The notes under the pieces: model-generated
Seen by the model: only the letters and a program-made list of their open reading frames with translations
Told to the model about the DNA's origin: nothing
Database searches by the model: none
Assembly (NCBI GenBank): GCA_035454085.1
Contig: DAOTEJ010000003.1
Span: 1 to 64,000 of the forward strand
Source: DAOTEJ01 sp035454085
GTDB taxonomy: Bacteria > Pseudomonadota > Gammaproteobacteria > Burkholderiales > Burkholderiaceae_F
Reading direction: 5' to 3'
Length of the DNA: 64,000 nucleotides
Shown: one piece after another, positions 8,742 through 17,595 of the stretch
Layout: every line of letters starts with the position of its first letter
Numbering within the stretch: position 1 is the first letter of the stretch
Position numbers and translations under genes: made by a program

Positions 8742-11465
8742 ATGAACCCCGCCAACGACACCGCCCTGCGCGAAGACATCCGCCTGCTCGGACGCCTGCT
8801 CGGCGAGGTGCTACGCGAGCATGCCGGCGCGCCGCTCTACGACACGGTCGAGGGCATCCGCGTGGCGGCGATGCGCCTGCGGCGCGGCGAAGGGGAGTCC
8901 GGCGCGGCGCGCGCGCTCGAGGCCCGACTGCGGCGTCTGGGGCGCGACGAGACCATCGTCGTAGTGCGCGCCTTCAGCTACTTCTCGCATCTGGCCAACA
9001 TTGCCGAGGATCGCCAGCAGGTGCGTGTGCTGGCGCAGCAGGACTCACCCCTGGTGCGTGCGGCGCGCGCCCACCCGCCGGCGCGGCTGCGCAGCCTGCT
9101 CGATGGCGCGTGTCTCATGCCCGTGCTCACCGCCCACCCCACCGAGGTGCGACGCAAGAGCATCCTCGACGCGGAGCGCAGCATTGCCCGCCTGATCGAG
9201 ACGCGCGAGCGCGCCGTGCAAGGCGGCGAGCCACACGCGGCGGCGGCCATCGACGAGGCCCTGCTGGCCGCGATCGAAACCCTGTGGGCCACACGCATGC
9301 TGCGCCCGCAGAAGCTCACCGTGGCCGACGAGATCGCCAACGCCCTGAGCTATTGGACGAGCACCTTCCTGGCCGAGATTCCGCACCTGTACCGCGTGCT
9401 CGAGGACGCCCTGCCCGTCGGCTCCGCCCTGCCCGCCTTCGCCCGCCTGGGCAGCTGGATCGGCGGCGACCGCGACGGCCATCCGCACGTCAACGCCGCG
9501 ACCATGCGCGCGGCCATGGCCGCGCAGGCCCACACCGTGTTCGAGCACTACGCCCGCGCGGTGCACGAGCTCGGCGCGGAGTTGTCGATGTCGCAGATGC
9601 TGTGCCCGGCGAGCGAGGCGCTGGTGGCGCTGGCCGGACGCAGTCCCGACCGCTCCGCGCAGCGCGCCGACGAGCCCTACCGCCGCGCGCTGACGGGCGT
9701 GTACGCGCGCCTGCTGGCCACCGCGTCCGACCGCGGGCTCGAGCTCGCGGCGCGTGCGCCACTGGGCGAGGCCGCGCCCTACGGCAGCGCCGCGGAGTTC
9801 GGCGCCGACCTCGCGGTCGTGGGCGAATCGCTCGCCGCCCACCACAGTGCGCGCGTGGCGCGGCTCAAGCTCGCGCCGCTGGCGCGCGCGGTGCAGGTGT
9901 TCGGCTTTCACGGCGCCTCGCTCGACCTGCGCCAGAGCTCCGACGTGTTCGAGGCGGTGGTGGCCGAGCTCTTCGCCGCGGCCGAGGTCTGTCCGGACTA
10001 CCGCCGCCTGAGCGAGGCCGAGCGGGTGCGCCTGCTCACGCGCGAGCTCGCGCACGCCCGCCCGCTGGTCTCGGCCCACCTGGCCTACTCCGAGCGCACG
10101 CGCGGCGAGCTGGCGGTGTTCGACGCCGCGCGCGAGCTGCGCGCCGCCTTCGGTGCGCGCGCGATCGAGCGCCATGTCGTGTCGCACACCGAGTCGGCCT
10201 CGGACCTGCTCGAGGTGGCGCTGCTGCAGAAGGAGTGCGGTCTGCTCGCGGGCGACGAGGCGCGCTGCTGCGCCCTGATGGTGGTGCCGCTGTTCGAGAC
10301 CATCGCCGACCTCGAGCGCGCGCCTGCCATCCTGCGCGAGCTGCTCGGGCACCCGGGGATCAAGAGCCTGCTGCTGCCGGCCGGCGCCACGCCGCTGCAG
10401 GAGGTGATGCTGGGCTACTCCGACAGCAACAAGGACGGCGGCTTCCTGGCGAGCAACTGGCAGCTGTACAAGACCACGCGCCAGCTCATGGCGCTGGGCG
10501 ACGAGCTGGGCGTGCGCCTGCGCCTGTTCCACGGCCGGGGCGGCACGGTGGGCCGGGGCGGCGGCCCGAGCTACGAAGCGATCCTCGCCCAGCCCGCGGG
10601 CAGCGTGCGCGGCCAGCTCAGGCTCACCGAGCAGGGCGAGATCATCTCGGCCAAATACGCCGATCCGCGCATCGGCCGCCACAACCTGGAGCTGCTCGCC
10701 GCCGCCTTCATCGAGGCAAGCCTTGCGCCCGCGGGCGCGGGCGAGGCCACGGCCGAGTTCGAGGCGGCGATGGACGAGATCGCCGCGCACGCCCAGGCCG
10801 CCTATCGTGACCTGGTGTACGGCACGGCGGGCTTTGCCGACTTCTTCTTCGCGGCCACGCCGATCGCCGAGATCATGGAGCTCAACATCGGCAGCCGGCC
10901 CGCCTCGCGTAAGGGCACCGGGCGCATCGAGGACCTGCGTGCGATTCCCTGGGTGTTCGGCTGGGGCCAGAGCCGCATCCTGCTGCCCGGCTGGTATGGC
11001 GTGGGCTCGGGCATCGAGGCCTGGCTCGCCGCAGCGCCGAACCCGGCGCAGCGCCGCAAGCGCCAGCAACTGCTGCGCCGCATGGCCACCGACTGGCCGT
11101 TCTTCCGCGCCCTGGCCTCGAACCTGCAGATGGTGCTGTCCAAGACCGACCTGGCGATCGGCGCGCGCTATGCGCGCCTGGACCCCGACCGGCGCCGCGG
11201 CCGGGCGATCTTCGCGCGCATCCGCAGGGAGTGGGAGCTGACCCTGGGGCACCTGCTCGCCGCCACCGGGCAGCGCCGCCTGCACGAGGCGAGCCCCGCA
11301 CTCGCGCGCGCACTGCAGCACCGCCTACCCTACGTGGATCCGCTCAATCACCTGCAGGTCGAGCTCATCTCGCGCCACCGTTCAGGCCAGAGCGACGAAC
11401 GCATCAAGCGCGCCATCCACCTGAGCATCAACGGAATCTCCGCGGGGCTGCGCAACACGGGCTAG
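8742..11465 (+). CDS. ppc: Phosphoenolpyruvate carboxylase
   Basis: A 907-residue enzyme that carboxylates phosphoenolpyruvate to oxaloacetate, refilling the TCA cycle. Landmarks in order: the catalytic His in VLTAHPTEVRRKS, FHGASLDLRQSSD, the PEP-carboxylase signature GYSDSNKDGG, the Gly-rich loop FHGRGGTVGRGGGP, and the conserved terminus NGISAGLRNTG. Start ATG 8742 (MNPANDTALREDIRLLGRLL) was preferred to GTG 8730, which adds four residues. It stands alone between the divergent haem operon and the convergent algR-like gene. Confidence 0.97.
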   Translation: MNPANDTALREDIRLLGRLLGEVLREHAGAPLYDTVEGIRVAAMRLRRGEGESGAARALEARLRRLGRDETIVVVRAFSYFSHLANIAEDRQQVRVLAQQDSPLVRAARAHPPARLRSLLDGACLMPVLTAHPTEVRRKSILDAERSIARLIETRERAVQGGEPHAAAAIDEALLAAIETLWATRMLRPQKLTVADEIANALSYWTSTFLAEIPHLYRVLEDALPVGSALPAFARLGSWIGGDRDGHPHVNAATMRAAMAAQAHTVFEHYARAVHELGAELSMSQMLCPASEALVALAGRSPDRSAQRADEPYRRALTGVYARLLATASDRGLELAARAPLGEAAPYGSAAEFGADLAVVGESLAAHHSARVARLKLAPLARAVQVFGFHGASLDLRQSSDVFEAVVAELFAAAEVCPDYRRLSEAERVRLLTRELAHARPLVSAHLAYSERTRGELAVFDAARELRAAFGARAIERHVVSHTESASDLLEVALLQKECGLLAGDEARCCALMVVPLFETIADLERAPAILRELLGHPGIKSLLLPAGATPLQEVMLGYSDSNKDGGFLASNWQLYKTTRQLMALGDELGVRLRLFHGRGGTVGRGGGPSYEAILAQPAGSVRGQLRLTEQGEIISAKYADPRIGRHNLELLAAAFIEASLAPAGAGEATAEFEAAMDEIAAHAQAAYRDLVYGTAGFADFFFAATPIAEIMELNIGSRPASRKGTGRIEDLRAIPWVFGWGQSRILLPGWYGVGSGIEAWLAAAPNPAQRRKRQQLLRRMATDWPFFRALASNLQMVLSKTDLAIGARYARLDPDRRRGRAIFARIRREWELTLGHLLAATGQRRLHEASPALARALQHRLPYVDPLNHLQVELISRHRSGQSDERIKRAIHLSINGISAGLRNTG

Positions 11466-11583
11466 CGCTTCGCGTCGCCGGGCGACGCCGCCCTGGCAGG
11501 CGCGTCGTGCCCGCCGCTTGGCCTTTGGCCGCGCCGCCGCGGGTACGAAGACCGCCGCGTTGCCGCGTCGTGGCTCGCCGTCT

Positions 11584-12506
11584 TCAGCGGCCGGCCGCGG
11601 CCTTCACCGTGGACCACTGGCGGCGCGAAATCGGCAGGCGCTCGGCCACGCCGCGCAGCAGCACCTCCCAGTGGCCCTCGCTGCNNNNNNNNNNNNNNNN
11701 NNNNNNNNNNNNNNNNNNNNNNNNNNNNNNNNNNNNNNNNNNNNNNNNNNNNNNNNNNNNNNNNNNNNNNNNNNNNNNNNNNNNATCGGCAGGCGCTCGG
11801 CCACGCCGCGCAGCAGCACCTCCCAGTGGCCCTCGCTGCTCTCGCCCTCCTCGGCCGGACGCACGCGCTGGAAGCCCTCGATCGCGGCGCGCGCCACCAG
11901 GGCATTGCGGTGGATGCGCACGAAAGCCTCGGCGAATTCCGCCTCGAGCGAGGTGAGCGACTCCTCGGTGAGGTACTCGCGCTCGGGCGTGCGGATGGTC
12001 ACGTACTTGAGCTCGGCACGCAGATACACGACCTCGGCCACCGGCACGAGGATCATGCGGCCGCGCTCGCTGACGTGGATGTGGGTGCGCACCGAGCCCA
12101 CCGCGCGGGCCAGCTGCTCGATGCGCGGCTCGTGGGTGCGCAGACGCTGCACGCGCTCGAGCGCCGCGGCCAGGCGCTCGGCCCGCACCGGCTTCATGAG
12201 GTAGTCGAGCGCGTGCACCTCGAAGGCCTCGAGGGCGCGGTCGTCGTGGGCGGTCACGAACACCAGCGCCGGCGGATGCTGGCGCCGCGCGAGGTGGCGC
12301 GCCGCCTCGATGCCGTCCATGGCCGGCATGTGGATGTCGAGCAGGAGCACATCGGGCTGCAGCCGGTCCACGGCCTCGAGCGCCTTGAGTCCGCTATCGG
12401 CCTCGCCCACGACCTGGTGGGGCACGCGCGCAGCGCAATCGGCCAGCACCTGCTGCAGGCGGGCGCGGGCAGGCGGCTCGTCGTCCACGATCAGCACTTT
12501 CAGCAT
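11584..12506 (-). CDS. algR: LytTR-type response regulator of the AlgR family (contains assembly gap)
   Basis: The receiver domain (residues 1-120) has DDEPPAR for the acidic pocket, phospho-acceptor Asp57 (LLLDIHMPAMDG) and the KPV switch lysine. A LytTR DNA-binding domain follows (about 140-250). As written, the frame breaks at the 100-N gap. If the gap and one copy of the 55-base flanking repeat are removed, the protein runs on in frame from AERLP to ISRRQWSTVKAAAGR and TGA at 11584, giving 255 residues with a normal AlgR-like end. It is 9 bases downstream of its cognate kinase gene. In Pseudomonas AlgR controls alginate and virulence; the regulon here is unknown. Confidence 0.9.
11630..11684 (+). 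repeat. Left copy of 55-base duplicated contig end
   Basis: These 55 bases, opening atcggcaggcgctcgg and closing ccctcgctgc, are identical to 11785..11839 on the other side of the N run. In the minus direction they encode part of the LytTR domain. The copy ends exactly where the N begin, and the other copy starts exactly where they stop, as expected for unmerged overlapping contig ends rather than a biological repeat. Confidence 0.95.
11685..11784. other. Scaffold gap of 100 N
   Basis: Exactly 100 N are present, the conventional length for a gap of unknown size. It interrupts the 3' end of the algR-like gene. The bases on each side are duplicates of one another (see repeat entries), so the contigs overlap and no real sequence appears to be missing. 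Confidence 0.99.
11785..11839 (+). repeat. Right copy of 55-base duplicated contig end
   Basis: Identical to 11630..11684. Merging the two copies removes 155 bases including the gap and restores a clean reading frame for the algR-like gene. Confidence 0.95.
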
Positions 12507-12515
12507 CCTGCCCTC

Positions 12516-13613
12516 CTAGGCGCCGCGCTCCACCGGCAGCACCATTTTCAGCTCGAAACGCTCGCCGTGCACGCGGGTCTCGAGTTGCGCCTCGAGGTCG
12601 TAGATCAGCGCCAGCCGCCCGCGGATGTTGGCCAAGCCCATCTGGTTGCCCTCGCGCTCGGGCCGTTCGGCCGCGATCGGGTTGCTCACCTCGATCTCGA
12701 GCTTGAAGCCGCGCTGGCGGATCGCCACCACGATGTCGGCAGCCCCGCTGTGGCGCTCGGCACCGTAGCGCACCGCGTTCTCGAGGATGGGCTGCAGCAG
12801 CAGCTGCGGCACCCGCGCGTTCGGATGGTAGGCCCCGATCTGCCAGTCCACCTGCAATCGCTCACCAAGGCGGGTCTGCTCGATCTCGATGTAGTCGCGG
12901 CACAGGCTGATCTCGTCGGCCAGCGGCACGAGCCGGCGCGTGTCGGCCATCACGGCCCGGAACAGCTCGGCGATCGACTCGAGCATGCGCTCGGCCTTGG
13001 GCGGGTCGGTGCGTACCACCGACAGCACGGCGTTGAGGCTGTTGAACAGGAAGTGCGGGCGGATGCGCGACTGCAGGGCCTGGAAACGCGCCTCGGCCAC
13101 CGCCGGGGAATAGGCGCGATCGCGCAATTCCAGCACGTACTGCACCGTCACCCCGGCGGCGAGCCCCAGCAGTGCCTGCGCCGCCAGGGTCCAGGCAGCG
13201 GCGTCGAGCATGCGCGCCGCCAGGGCCGCGAACACCATGGGCGCGACCCACGCGAGCGCGCGCTGAGCGGTGGGCGACAGGTGCCCCGCGCGGCGCCGCA
13301 GCACGCACCAGGCGAGCAGGGTGGCCGGCCCGGCCATCGCCAACTGGGTGGAGGCACGCAGGAACAGATCGAACCCGGCCTCGGGCCCGGGCGCGGCCAC
13401 GGCGCTCGCCACGGCCATGACGGCCAGCAGCGCCAGCAGCACGCGCAGCACGACACCCAGGTTGCAGCCGTCCGGAACCAGCAGGCGCGGCGCCGGGGTG
13501 GCCGTCTCCTGGCGCGAGGCCGAGGTCGGCAGACGGGAAGACAGGGCTTTGCTCACGACCCGATATAGTTGAAGTCCTACCGTCGCGCTCCGTGCGCGCC
13601 CTCGCGAATTCAT
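12516..13613 (-). CDS. algZ: LytS/AlgZ-type sensor histidine kinase
   Basis: A kinase of the His_kinase (PF06580) class, 365 residues from ATG 13613. Four hydrophobic segments lie at about 53-75, 88-106, 120-137 and 142-158, followed by the phospho-acceptor motif RIRPHFLFNSLNAV with His187 and an ATP-binding domain with LQPILENAVRYG and GLANIRGRL. It presumably phosphorylates the adjacent AlgR-like regulator. The start is uncertain: ATG 13613 lies one base from the divergent argH ATG, and GTG 13556 (residue 20) would give a more usual spacing and still keep the conserved PDGCNLGVVLRVLL. The kinase/regulator pair divergent from argH matches the order in Pseudomonas. Confidence 0.91.
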   Translation of the reverse strand: MNSRGRARSATVGLQLYRVVSKALSSRLPTSASRQETATPAPRLLVPDGCNLGVVLRVLLALLAVMAVASAVAAPGPEAGFDLFLRASTQLAMAGPATLLAWCVLRRRAGHLSPTAQRALAWVAPMVFAALAARMLDAAAWTLAAQALLGLAAGVTVQYVLELRDRAYSPAVAEARFQALQSRIRPHFLFNSLNAVLSVVRTDPPKAERMLESIAELFRAVMADTRRLVPLADEISLCRDYIEIEQTRLGERLQVDWQIGAYHPNARVPQLLLQPILENAVRYGAERHSGAADIVVAIRQRGFKLEIEVSNPIAAERPEREGNQMGLANIRGRLALIYDLEAQLETRVHGERFELKMVLPVERGA

Positions 13614-13614
13614 T

Positions 13615-15057
13615 ATGCCAATGCCCCCCTCGCCTCCTGTCCATCCCGCGGACCCGTTGGCCGCTAAGGACAGCGCCTGGTCCGGCCGCTTTGCCGAGCC
13701 GGTCGCCCAGTTCGTACTGCGCTACACCGCGAGCGTGGACTTCGACCGGCGCCTGGCGCTGGCCGACATCGAGGCCTCGCTCGCGCACGCGGCCATGCTT
13801 GCCCGGGTGGGCGTGATCGATGCCCAGGACCTGAGCGCGATCGAGCGCGGCATGAGGCAGATCCGCGACGAGATCGAGCGCGGCGAGTTCGCCTGGAAGC
13901 TCGAGCTCGAGGACGTGCACCTGAACATCGAGCACCGCCTCACCCAGCTGGTGGGCGATGCCGGCAAGCGCCTGCACACCGGGCGCTCGCGCAACGACCA
14001 GGTGGCCACCGACATCCGCCTGTTCCTGCGCGGCGAACTCGACGGCCTCGTGCGCCTGATCGGCGAGCTTCAGGCGGCCCTGGTCGAGTTGGCCGCCCGC
14101 GAGGCGGACACGGTGATGCCCGGATTCACCCACCTGCAGGTGGCGCAGCCAGTGAGCTTCGGGCACCACCTGCTGGCCTACGTCGAAATGCTCGAACGCG
14201 ACCGCGAGCGCCTGCTCGACGCGCGCCGCCGCATCAACCGCCTGCCGCTGGGAGCGGCGGCGCTGGCCGGCACCACCTACCCGATCGACCGCGAGTTCGT
14301 GGCGGCGCAACTGGGCTTCGAGGGCGTGGCGCAAAACTCGCTGGACGCGGTGAGCGACCGCGACTTCGCCATCGAGTTCTGCGCCGCCGCCAGCCTCATC
14401 ATGGTGCACCTGTCGCGCTTTGCCGAGGAGCTGGTGCTGTGGATGAACCCGCGCTTCGGCTTCGTGCGCCTGCCCGACCGCTACACCACGGGCTCGTCGA
14501 TCATGCCGCAGAAGAAGAATCCCGACGTCCCCGAGCTCGCGCGCGGCAAGACCGGGCGCGTGATCGGCGACCTCGTCGGCCTGCTCACCCTCATGAAGGG
14601 CCAGCCGCTCGCCTACAACAAGGACAACCAGGAAGACAAGGAGCCGCTGTTCGACGCGCTCGACACGGTGGCCGACAGCTTGCGCGCCTTCGCCGGCATG
14701 GTGCCGGGGATCGAGCCGCAGCGCGACGCGATGCGCCGTGCGGTGGAGGAAGGCTTTGCCACGGCCACCGACCTGGCGGACTACCTGGTGCGCCGCGGCC
14801 TGCCCTTCCGCGACGCCCACGAGGCCGTGGCCCGCGCGGTGCGCCTGGCCTCCGAGCGCGGCTGCGACCTGGCGGCCCTGTCGCTGGCCGAACTCCAGGC
14901 ATTCGCGCCCGGGCGCATCGAGGCCGACGTGTTCGGTGCCCTGAGCGTCGAGGGCTCGCTGGCCGCCCGGGACCACCTGGGCGGCACCGCGCCGGCGCAG
15001 GTGCGCGCCCAGGTGGCCCGCTGGCAAGCCCTGCTCGCCAGCCGCGCGGGCGCCTGA
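13615..15057 (+). CDS. argH: Argininosuccinate lyase
   Basis: A 480-residue enzyme of the fumarase/aspartase superfamily that splits argininosuccinate into arginine and fumarate. The signature GSSIMPQKKNPD near residue 298 carries the catalytic Ser loop; TGRSRNDQVATD near 122 and the substrate His in GFTHLQVAQP near 170 are also present. Conserved sequence begins at AWSGRFAEPV (residue 21), so the first 20 Pro-rich residues are an unusual extension and ATG 13621 is an alternative start. Its promoter must lie inside algZ because the starts nearly abut. Confidence 0.96.
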   Translation: MPMPPSPPVHPADPLAAKDSAWSGRFAEPVAQFVLRYTASVDFDRRLALADIEASLAHAAMLARVGVIDAQDLSAIERGMRQIRDEIERGEFAWKLELEDVHLNIEHRLTQLVGDAGKRLHTGRSRNDQVATDIRLFLRGELDGLVRLIGELQAALVELAAREADTVMPGFTHLQVAQPVSFGHHLLAYVEMLERDRERLLDARRRINRLPLGAAALAGTTYPIDREFVAAQLGFEGVAQNSLDAVSDRDFAIEFCAAASLIMVHLSRFAEELVLWMNPRFGFVRLPDRYTTGSSIMPQKKNPDVPELARGKTGRVIGDLVGLLTLMKGQPLAYNKDNQEDKEPLFDALDTVADSLRAFAGMVPGIEPQRDAMRRAVEEGFATATDLADYLVRRGLPFRDAHEAVARAVRLASERGCDLAALSLAELQAFAPGRIEADVFGALSVEGSLAARDHLGGTAPAQVRAQVARWQALLASRAGA

Positions 15058-15147
15058 GGCCGCCCGGCCTCCCGCAAGCTCAGTAGAATCCCTTGCTCGC
15101 ACCAGGGCAGGGCGCACACTGCTTGCGATCCAAAACAGGAGACACCC

Positions 15148-15738
15148 ATGAAGGCACTGCTTCCGCTTGCGCAGGCCATCGACAAACTCAACGAAGGCAT
15201 CTTCCGCATCGTGATGTGGCTGGTGCTGATCGTCACCCTGATCAGCGCCGGCAACGCGGTGATCCGCTACGCCTTCGACCGCTCCTCCAACGCCTGGCTC
15301 GAGACCCAGTGGTATCTGTTCTCGGCCATCTTCCTGTTCTGCGCGGCCTACACGCTCAAGTGCAACGAGATGGTGCGCATCGACGTGGTCACCGGCCGCT
15401 TCACGCGCCGCACCCAGGGGTGGATCGACGTGTTCGGCACGATCGTCTTCCTGCTGCCGATCGCGATCATGATGATCTGGCTGTCCTGGCCCGTCTTCAT
15501 GTCGGCCTACACCCACAACGAGATGTCGTCCAACGCCGGCGGCCTGCCGCTGTGGCCCGCACGCGCGATGGTGCCGCTGGGCTTCGGGCTGCTCATGCTG
15601 CAAGGCATCTCGGAGCTCATCAAGGTGCTCGCCTTCGTCGTCGGCGCGGGGCCTGATCCGCACGCCAAGGAAGGCGCGAAGACCGCCGAGGAAATGCTCG
15701 CGGACGAGATCGTCAAGAGCCGCGGAGAGCAGGCATGA
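15148..15738 (+). CDS. dctQ: TRAP transporter small membrane subunit (DctQ)
   Basis: A 196-residue DctQ-type protein with four hydrophobic helices (about 18-38, 53-72, 92-115 and 135-160). It forms the small partner of the DctM channel in tripartite, Na+-driven uptake of organic acids. A good ribosome site (caggag) lies eight bases before ATG. The hydrophilic C-terminal tail (about residue 165 onward) is longer than in the minimal family. The stop overlaps the dctM start in ATGA, so the two are translated together. Confidence 0.92.
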   Translation: MKALLPLAQAIDKLNEGIFRIVMWLVLIVTLISAGNAVIRYAFDRSSNAWLETQWYLFSAIFLFCAAYTLKCNEMVRIDVVTGRFTRRTQGWIDVFGTIVFLLPIAIMMIWLSWPVFMSAYTHNEMSSNAGGLPLWPARAMVPLGFGLLMLQGISELIKVLAFVVGAGPDPHAKEGAKTAEEMLADEIVKSRGEQA

Positions 15739-17543
15739 CCCAATTCCTGATCGCCAACATGGCGCCGCTGATGTTCGCGGCGCTGGTCGTCGTGCTGCTC
15801 ATGGGCTACCCGGTGGCGTTCTCGCTCGGAGCCATCGGCATGGGCTTCGGGCTGCTCGGCATCGAACTGGGCCTGCTCGCGCCCACGTTGTTCCAGGCCA
15901 TGCCCGAGCGCATCTGGGGCGTGATGAGCAACGAGACCCTGCTTGCCATCCCCTTCTTCACCTTCATGGGGCTGATCCTGGAGCGCAGCGGCATGGCCGA
16001 GGATCTGCTCGACACCATCGGCCAGTTGTTCGGTCCGGTGCGCGGCGGCCTGGCCTACGCGGTGATCCTGGTGGGCGCCCTGCTCGCGGCCACCACCGGC
16101 GTGGTGGCGGCTTCGGTGATCTCGATGGGCCTGATCTCGCTGCCTCTGATGCTGCGCTACGGCTACGACCGCCGGGTGGCCAGCGGCGTGATCGCCGCCT
16201 CGGGCACGCTGGCGCAGATCATCCCGCCCTCGCTGGTGCTGATCATCATGGCCGACCAGCTCGGCCGATCCGTGGGCGACATGTATGCCGGCGCCTTCAT
16301 CCCCGGCTTCGTGCTCACCGGCCTGTACTGCGGCTACGTCGCCCTGGTGACGCTCGTCAAACCAAGCTTCGCGCCCGCCCTGCCGCTCGAGGCGCGCTCG
16401 CTGCGCGAGCCCGACGGCAGCCCGGGCACGCGTTCGCTGCTCGTGCTGACCCTGGTCGCCATCGCGGGCGCGCTGGCCTTCGAATGGTGGAAGCTGCCGG
16501 CCAACGCACCGCTGGACCTGAGCATCATCGTCGGGCTGTCGATGGGCATGGGCATTGCCTTCGTCGCCGCGGTGATCAACCGTGTGACGCGCATGGGGCT
16601 CCTCTCGCGCCTCGCCGAGCGTGTGGTGTTCGTGCTGATCCCGCCGCTCGCGCTGGTGTTCCTGGTGCTGGGCACGATCTTCCTGGGCATCGCCACCCCC
16701 ACCGAGGGCGGCGCCATGGGCGCGGCCGGCGCGCTGATCATGGCGACCGCGCGCAAGCGGCTCTCGTTCGACCTGCTCAAGCAGGCGATGAGCACCACCG
16801 CCAAGCTCACCACCTTCGTGGTCTTCATCCTGGTCGGTGCGCGCATCTTCTCGCTCACCTTCTACGGCGTGAACGGTCACGTGTGGGTCGAGCACCTGCT
16901 GTCGGACCTGCCCGGCGGCCAGATCGGCTTCCTGATCTTCGTGAACGTGCTGGTGTTCCTGCTGGCCTTCTTCCTGGACTTCTTCGAGCTCGCTTTCATC
17001 ATCGTGCCGCTGCTCGGGCCGGTGGCCGAGAAGCTGGGCATCGACCTGATCTGGTTCGGCGTGCTGCTGGGCGTGAACATGCAGACCTCGTTCATGCACC
17101 CGCCCTTCGGCTTCGCGCTGTTCTACCTGCGCAGCGTGGCGCCCAAGACCGAATACGTCGACAAGCTCACCGGCAAGCTCACCGCCCCGGTGACCACCGG
17201 CCAGATCTACTGGGGAGCGATTCCCTTCGTCGTGATCCAGATGATCATGGTGGCCCTGGTGATCGCCTTCCCGCAGATGGTGATGGTCTACAAGGACGAG
17301 TCGCCGCAGGTCGATCCCAACTCGATCGAGATGAGCGTGCCGCTCGAGCCCGGCGCCGAAGGCGCGCCGGCCGAGGGCGAAGCCAAGGAGGGGCAGCCGC
17401 AGTTCCCGGGCTACGGCGACGCGCCCAAGGAAGGCGAGGCGGCGAAGGATGGAGAGGCGGGCAAGGACGGCGCCGCGAGCGACGCCAAGCCCGCGAGCGA
17501 TCCGTTCTACGCTCCGCCGCCAGCCTCAGAAGACAAGAAATAG
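15735..17543 (+). CDS. dctM: TRAP transporter large membrane subunit (DctM)
   Basis: A 602-residue multi-spanning permease of the DctM family with about 12 or more hydrophobic helices. Visible landmarks are ATTGVVAASVISMGLISLP (about residue 115), SGTLAQIIPPSLVL (about 155) and the second-half repeat GIATPTEGGAMGAAGAL (about 320). The length exceeds the usual 425-450 residues: the subfamily linked to 2-oxo acid (TakP-like) and chloroaromatic transporters is longer, and here the last 65 residues form a charged Glu/Lys/Gly/Ala/Pro tail after residue about 535. The likely partner binding protein is the dctP gene at 22000..23142. Confidence 0.92.
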   Translation: MTQFLIANMAPLMFAALVVVLLMGYPVAFSLGAIGMGFGLLGIELGLLAPTLFQAMPERIWGVMSNETLLAIPFFTFMGLILERSGMAEDLLDTIGQLFGPVRGGLAYAVILVGALLAATTGVVAASVISMGLISLPLMLRYGYDRRVASGVIAASGTLAQIIPPSLVLIIMADQLGRSVGDMYAGAFIPGFVLTGLYCGYVALVTLVKPSFAPALPLEARSLREPDGSPGTRSLLVLTLVAIAGALAFEWWKLPANAPLDLSIIVGLSMGMGIAFVAAVINRVTRMGLLSRLAERVVFVLIPPLALVFLVLGTIFLGIATPTEGGAMGAAGALIMATARKRLSFDLLKQAMSTTAKLTTFVVFILVGARIFSLTFYGVNGHVWVEHLLSDLPGGQIGFLIFVNVLVFLLAFFLDFFELAFIIVPLLGPVAEKLGIDLIWFGVLLGVNMQTSFMHPPFGFALFYLRSVAPKTEYVDKLTGKLTAPVTTGQIYWGAIPFVVIQMIMVALVIAFPQMVMVYKDESPQVDPNSIEMSVPLEPGAEGAPAEGEAKEGQPQFPGYGDAPKEGEAAKDGEAGKDGAASDAKPASDPFYAPPPASEDKK

Positions 17544-17595
17544 CCGTGCGCCGCGGGGCGCGCCGCGCGCCCCGCGTGCCTAGGTGACGCAGACC

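Noticed and set aside
9045..11321. 758-codon minus-strand open frame opposite ppc
   Set aside because: The sense frame is an intact PEP carboxylase with all motifs; the antisense product is low-complexity and motif-free.
12862..15663. 933-codon minus-strand open frame spanning argH and dctQ
   Set aside because: It runs antisense through two well-supported genes and contains no domain.
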